DNA of 64,000 nucleotides from Mugil cephalus (lineage: Eukaryota; Chordata; Actinopteri; Mugiliformes; Mugilidae). Positions 62,160 through 64,000 of the stretch are shown piece after piece. The position numbers and the translations under genes are program-made. How positions within the stretch are numbered: the first letter of the stretch is position 1; every line of letters starts with the position of its first letter. Location of the stretch: positions 12,531,913 through 12,595,912 of the forward strand of contig NC_061783.1 in NCBI RefSeq assembly GCF_022458985.1. The letters are read 5' to 3'. Under the pieces are notes generated by a model, which was not told the origin of the DNA, made no database searches, and saw only the letters and a list, made by a program, of their open reading frames with translations.

Positions 62160-63304
62160 CAAAACTGTGCATGTCCGTCTTTTCATTTGATCTTAAGCTT
62201 AAGCAAACGTGGGAATCAAAATAAAACCAAGTGCTTCAAGCTCTATACACATACTGATCTTTCTCTTTTTGCTGATTTCCACACTCGCAACATAACGCAA
62301 CAGTACAAAGAAACCCAAAACATGAAACGATTCACTGCTTCTGAATCTGTAGCACTGTCACTTGTCGCATTTTCTGTGAACACAGTAAGGTAAAAGTGAA
62401 TGAGATGCTCTTCAGGTAAATGTCAATCTGATGTTTAAATGATGTCACATTAATTGAAGCCTCAGGTAACAGGGTAAAGTCCAGTATGTATTTCTCTGGG
62501 GGAGCTTTAAATTAAAGATGGGTGCCAGTGTAATCCATGTAATTGGGTCAGGTCTGTCACTGTAGTGGTGGAGAAACAGCAGAGGAGGGCTGTAGTATAC
62601 AGACATATCGCTTATCGCCCTAAACATAGTAGTTACTGTTGTGTTTATATTTTTATTTACATTCGTACACAGTTCTTTGTCGCTAAAAAAATCCAGTGTC
62701 CAAAAAGTCCAATAGCACATTTTATATGTGTCTATCATAATGTTTGAATATATAGGTAACATGTTGGCAAACACTCATGGTTTTAGAATAAGTTGCCTTA
62801 TAATCTGAAAAAACATTTTTTTTTATCTCTTATTATCATGTGATTAAATATACAAAAACACATATTAATAAGCTATATTGTCCATGCACATGTTGCCTTA
62901 ATGATTTACTGACATCTAGTTATTATGTCTCTTGTTCATTCCCAGCATGTTTGTTCTTGCTGCTGTTCTGTCGAGCGTCCACACGGTGGCAGCACTGCGA
63001 CGAGAACACATTTCCGAACATAAACCATGCACACACAAATAGTCACTCTGTAACACGTGTTAAGTTAATTGGTCACTTATTGTATATCACACTGGAGAAA
63101 TTAATTCCTATCCATTTGTACGCACAAAGAGTTGCGAGGGGACTTCGGGGAGTGGGAAGCTACGTCTGCCATGTCCGCGGATGTGTGGCATCACTTAATG
63201 GTACTTTATCCGTGGATGCAGTGGATTGTGAATCAGTAAGTGTTATATCATTCCCCCTCAGCACTATTCATCAAAATACACATAAATAACAAATTGTAAA
63301 GAAA
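62160..63304. other. Intergenic region, nothing recognised
   Basis: Neither strand shows a supported coding frame. Sequence is AT-rich. Confidence 0.5.
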
Positions 63305-63376
63305 TAGCAGAGGATGGTTTCGATCCATCGACCTCTGGGTTATGGGCCCAGCACGCTTCCGCTGCGCCACTCTGCT
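63305..63376 (-). tRNA. Initiator tRNA-Met (CAT)
   Basis: Read on the minus strand this is a complete 72-base cloverleaf starting AGCAGAGTGGCGCAGCGGAA and ending CATCCTCTGCTA. The acceptor stem closes with A1:U72. The anticodon stem has the three G:C pairs (CTGGG / CCCAG) around loop CCCATAA with anticodon CAT. The T-loop is ATCGAAA, with A54 in place of T54. These three traits separate eukaryotic initiator from elongator tRNA-Met. There is no intron. Internal promoter boxes A (TGGCGCAGCGG) and B (GGATCGAAACC) are intact. Downstream is only TTTCTTT before the first TTTT about 30 bases on, so the terminator is weak. Confidence 0.97.
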
Positions 63377-64000
63377 TACGCTGTAAGATTCATAAAGCCG
63401 TTGTACAGAGACTGTGTCGTCACAGCAGTTAAAAAAGTGAAACCGCCTACTTCTGCCTCTTTAATTTTAACGTTCTTCTATCACATTAAAACCTAAATCA
63501 ATAACGTGGAGGTTTGTTAAGTTATGTTATACTGGCACACAAAGAAAATAGTTCGTGCATGAAGAGCAAGAAAGGGATGCAAAGACAATACACAACAATA
63601 TCATTTTTATTAAGACTTATATTTCAGTTTGACACATTAAATACAGGAACAACAGAATCATGGAGGCTGCTACAATTAATCTCTCCCTGTCTCTTACTTT
63701 GTCTTTCAAACACACATTTTGTGCTCGTATGGCTGCATTTGTGAGGAATGTCACTGTTGTAATAAATTCTTTAGCTCTTCACGCTAATCAGCACAACTAA
63801 ATGATTAAAAGTGACCTCAACCTGAACTCAACTTGTAGATTAAAACCAGGCAGTGAGGCCAAAAACCTCCTTTTAAATCCTCACAAACGTAGCTATACAA
63901 GCACACACACACACACTACGCTGATGTTGATGTCAAACACAAGTGAGGAGGATTTCAGGTCATCAGATGGGTCGCTCATTGATGAGCTCATTGCTTTTAG
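63377..64000. other. Sequence right of the tRNA, nothing recognised
   Basis: AT-rich, with a short CA run at about 63901-63917. It could be part of the 3' UTR of a gene beyond the edge, but there is no proof of that. Confidence 0.4.

Noticed and set aside
1-64000. CRISPR arrays, bacterial operons or phage modules
   Set aside because: Intron-bearing vertebrate genes fill the window and no regularly spaced direct repeats were seen.
1-64000. Retrovirus-like or LINE elements
   Set aside because: No reverse transcriptase motif, LTR pair or LINE tail was noticed on reading; a repeat library search would be needed to rule out short old fragments.

Overview
The window is nuclear DNA of a bony fish, probably a percomorph-type teleost. 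The evidence is short-intron vertebrate genes whose conceptual proteins resemble the human orthologues along most of their length, Tc1-, hAT- and piggyBac-type DNA transposon debris typical of fish, and a eukaryotic initiator tRNA-Met. All calls come from reading frames, GT-AG splice sites with matching phases, and remembered family sequences; no database was searched.

Layout, left to right. (1) 416-11524, minus: nup153, a nuclear pore basket nucleoporin. Eighteen coding exons are seen and the C-terminal end runs off the left edge. One intron holds a near full-length but decayed Tc1 element. (2) 13604-18440, minus: ptdss1, phosphatidylserine synthase 1, head-to-head with (3) 19817-21682, plus: mterf3, a mitochondrial mTERF-family protein. 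(4) 22553-24091, plus: uqcrb, a respiratory complex III subunit. (5) 24790-26991, minus: lrrc14b. (6) 27665-32996, minus: nkd2, a Wnt antagonist with a His-rich tail. (7) 34383-35958, minus: gatad1. (8) 37679-39299, plus: chrac1, a histone-fold subunit. (9) 40626-42940, minus: a small predicted secreted coiled-coil protein I cannot name. (10) About 43.9-48.8 kb: a gene-poor, repeat-rich stretch. (11) 49052-60851, plus: pip4p2 (tmem55a), whose penultimate exon carries an apparent one-base deletion. (12) 63305-63376, minus: tRNA-iMet(CAT).

The genes are not an operon and share no single pathway. The trio ptdss1-mterf3-uqcrb matches human 8q22.1, and lrrc14b-nkd2 both lie on human 5p15.33, so parts of the order look ancestral. 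nup153, gatad1, chrac1 and pip4p2 come from other human locations. Two gene pairs are tail to tail with very close poly(A) signals (uqcrb/lrrc14b and chrac1/unnamed gene).

I found no undescribed multi-gene system. The items most worth checking are the pip4p2 frameshift, the unnamed secreted protein, and several structurally clear non-autonomous transposons with target-site duplications.
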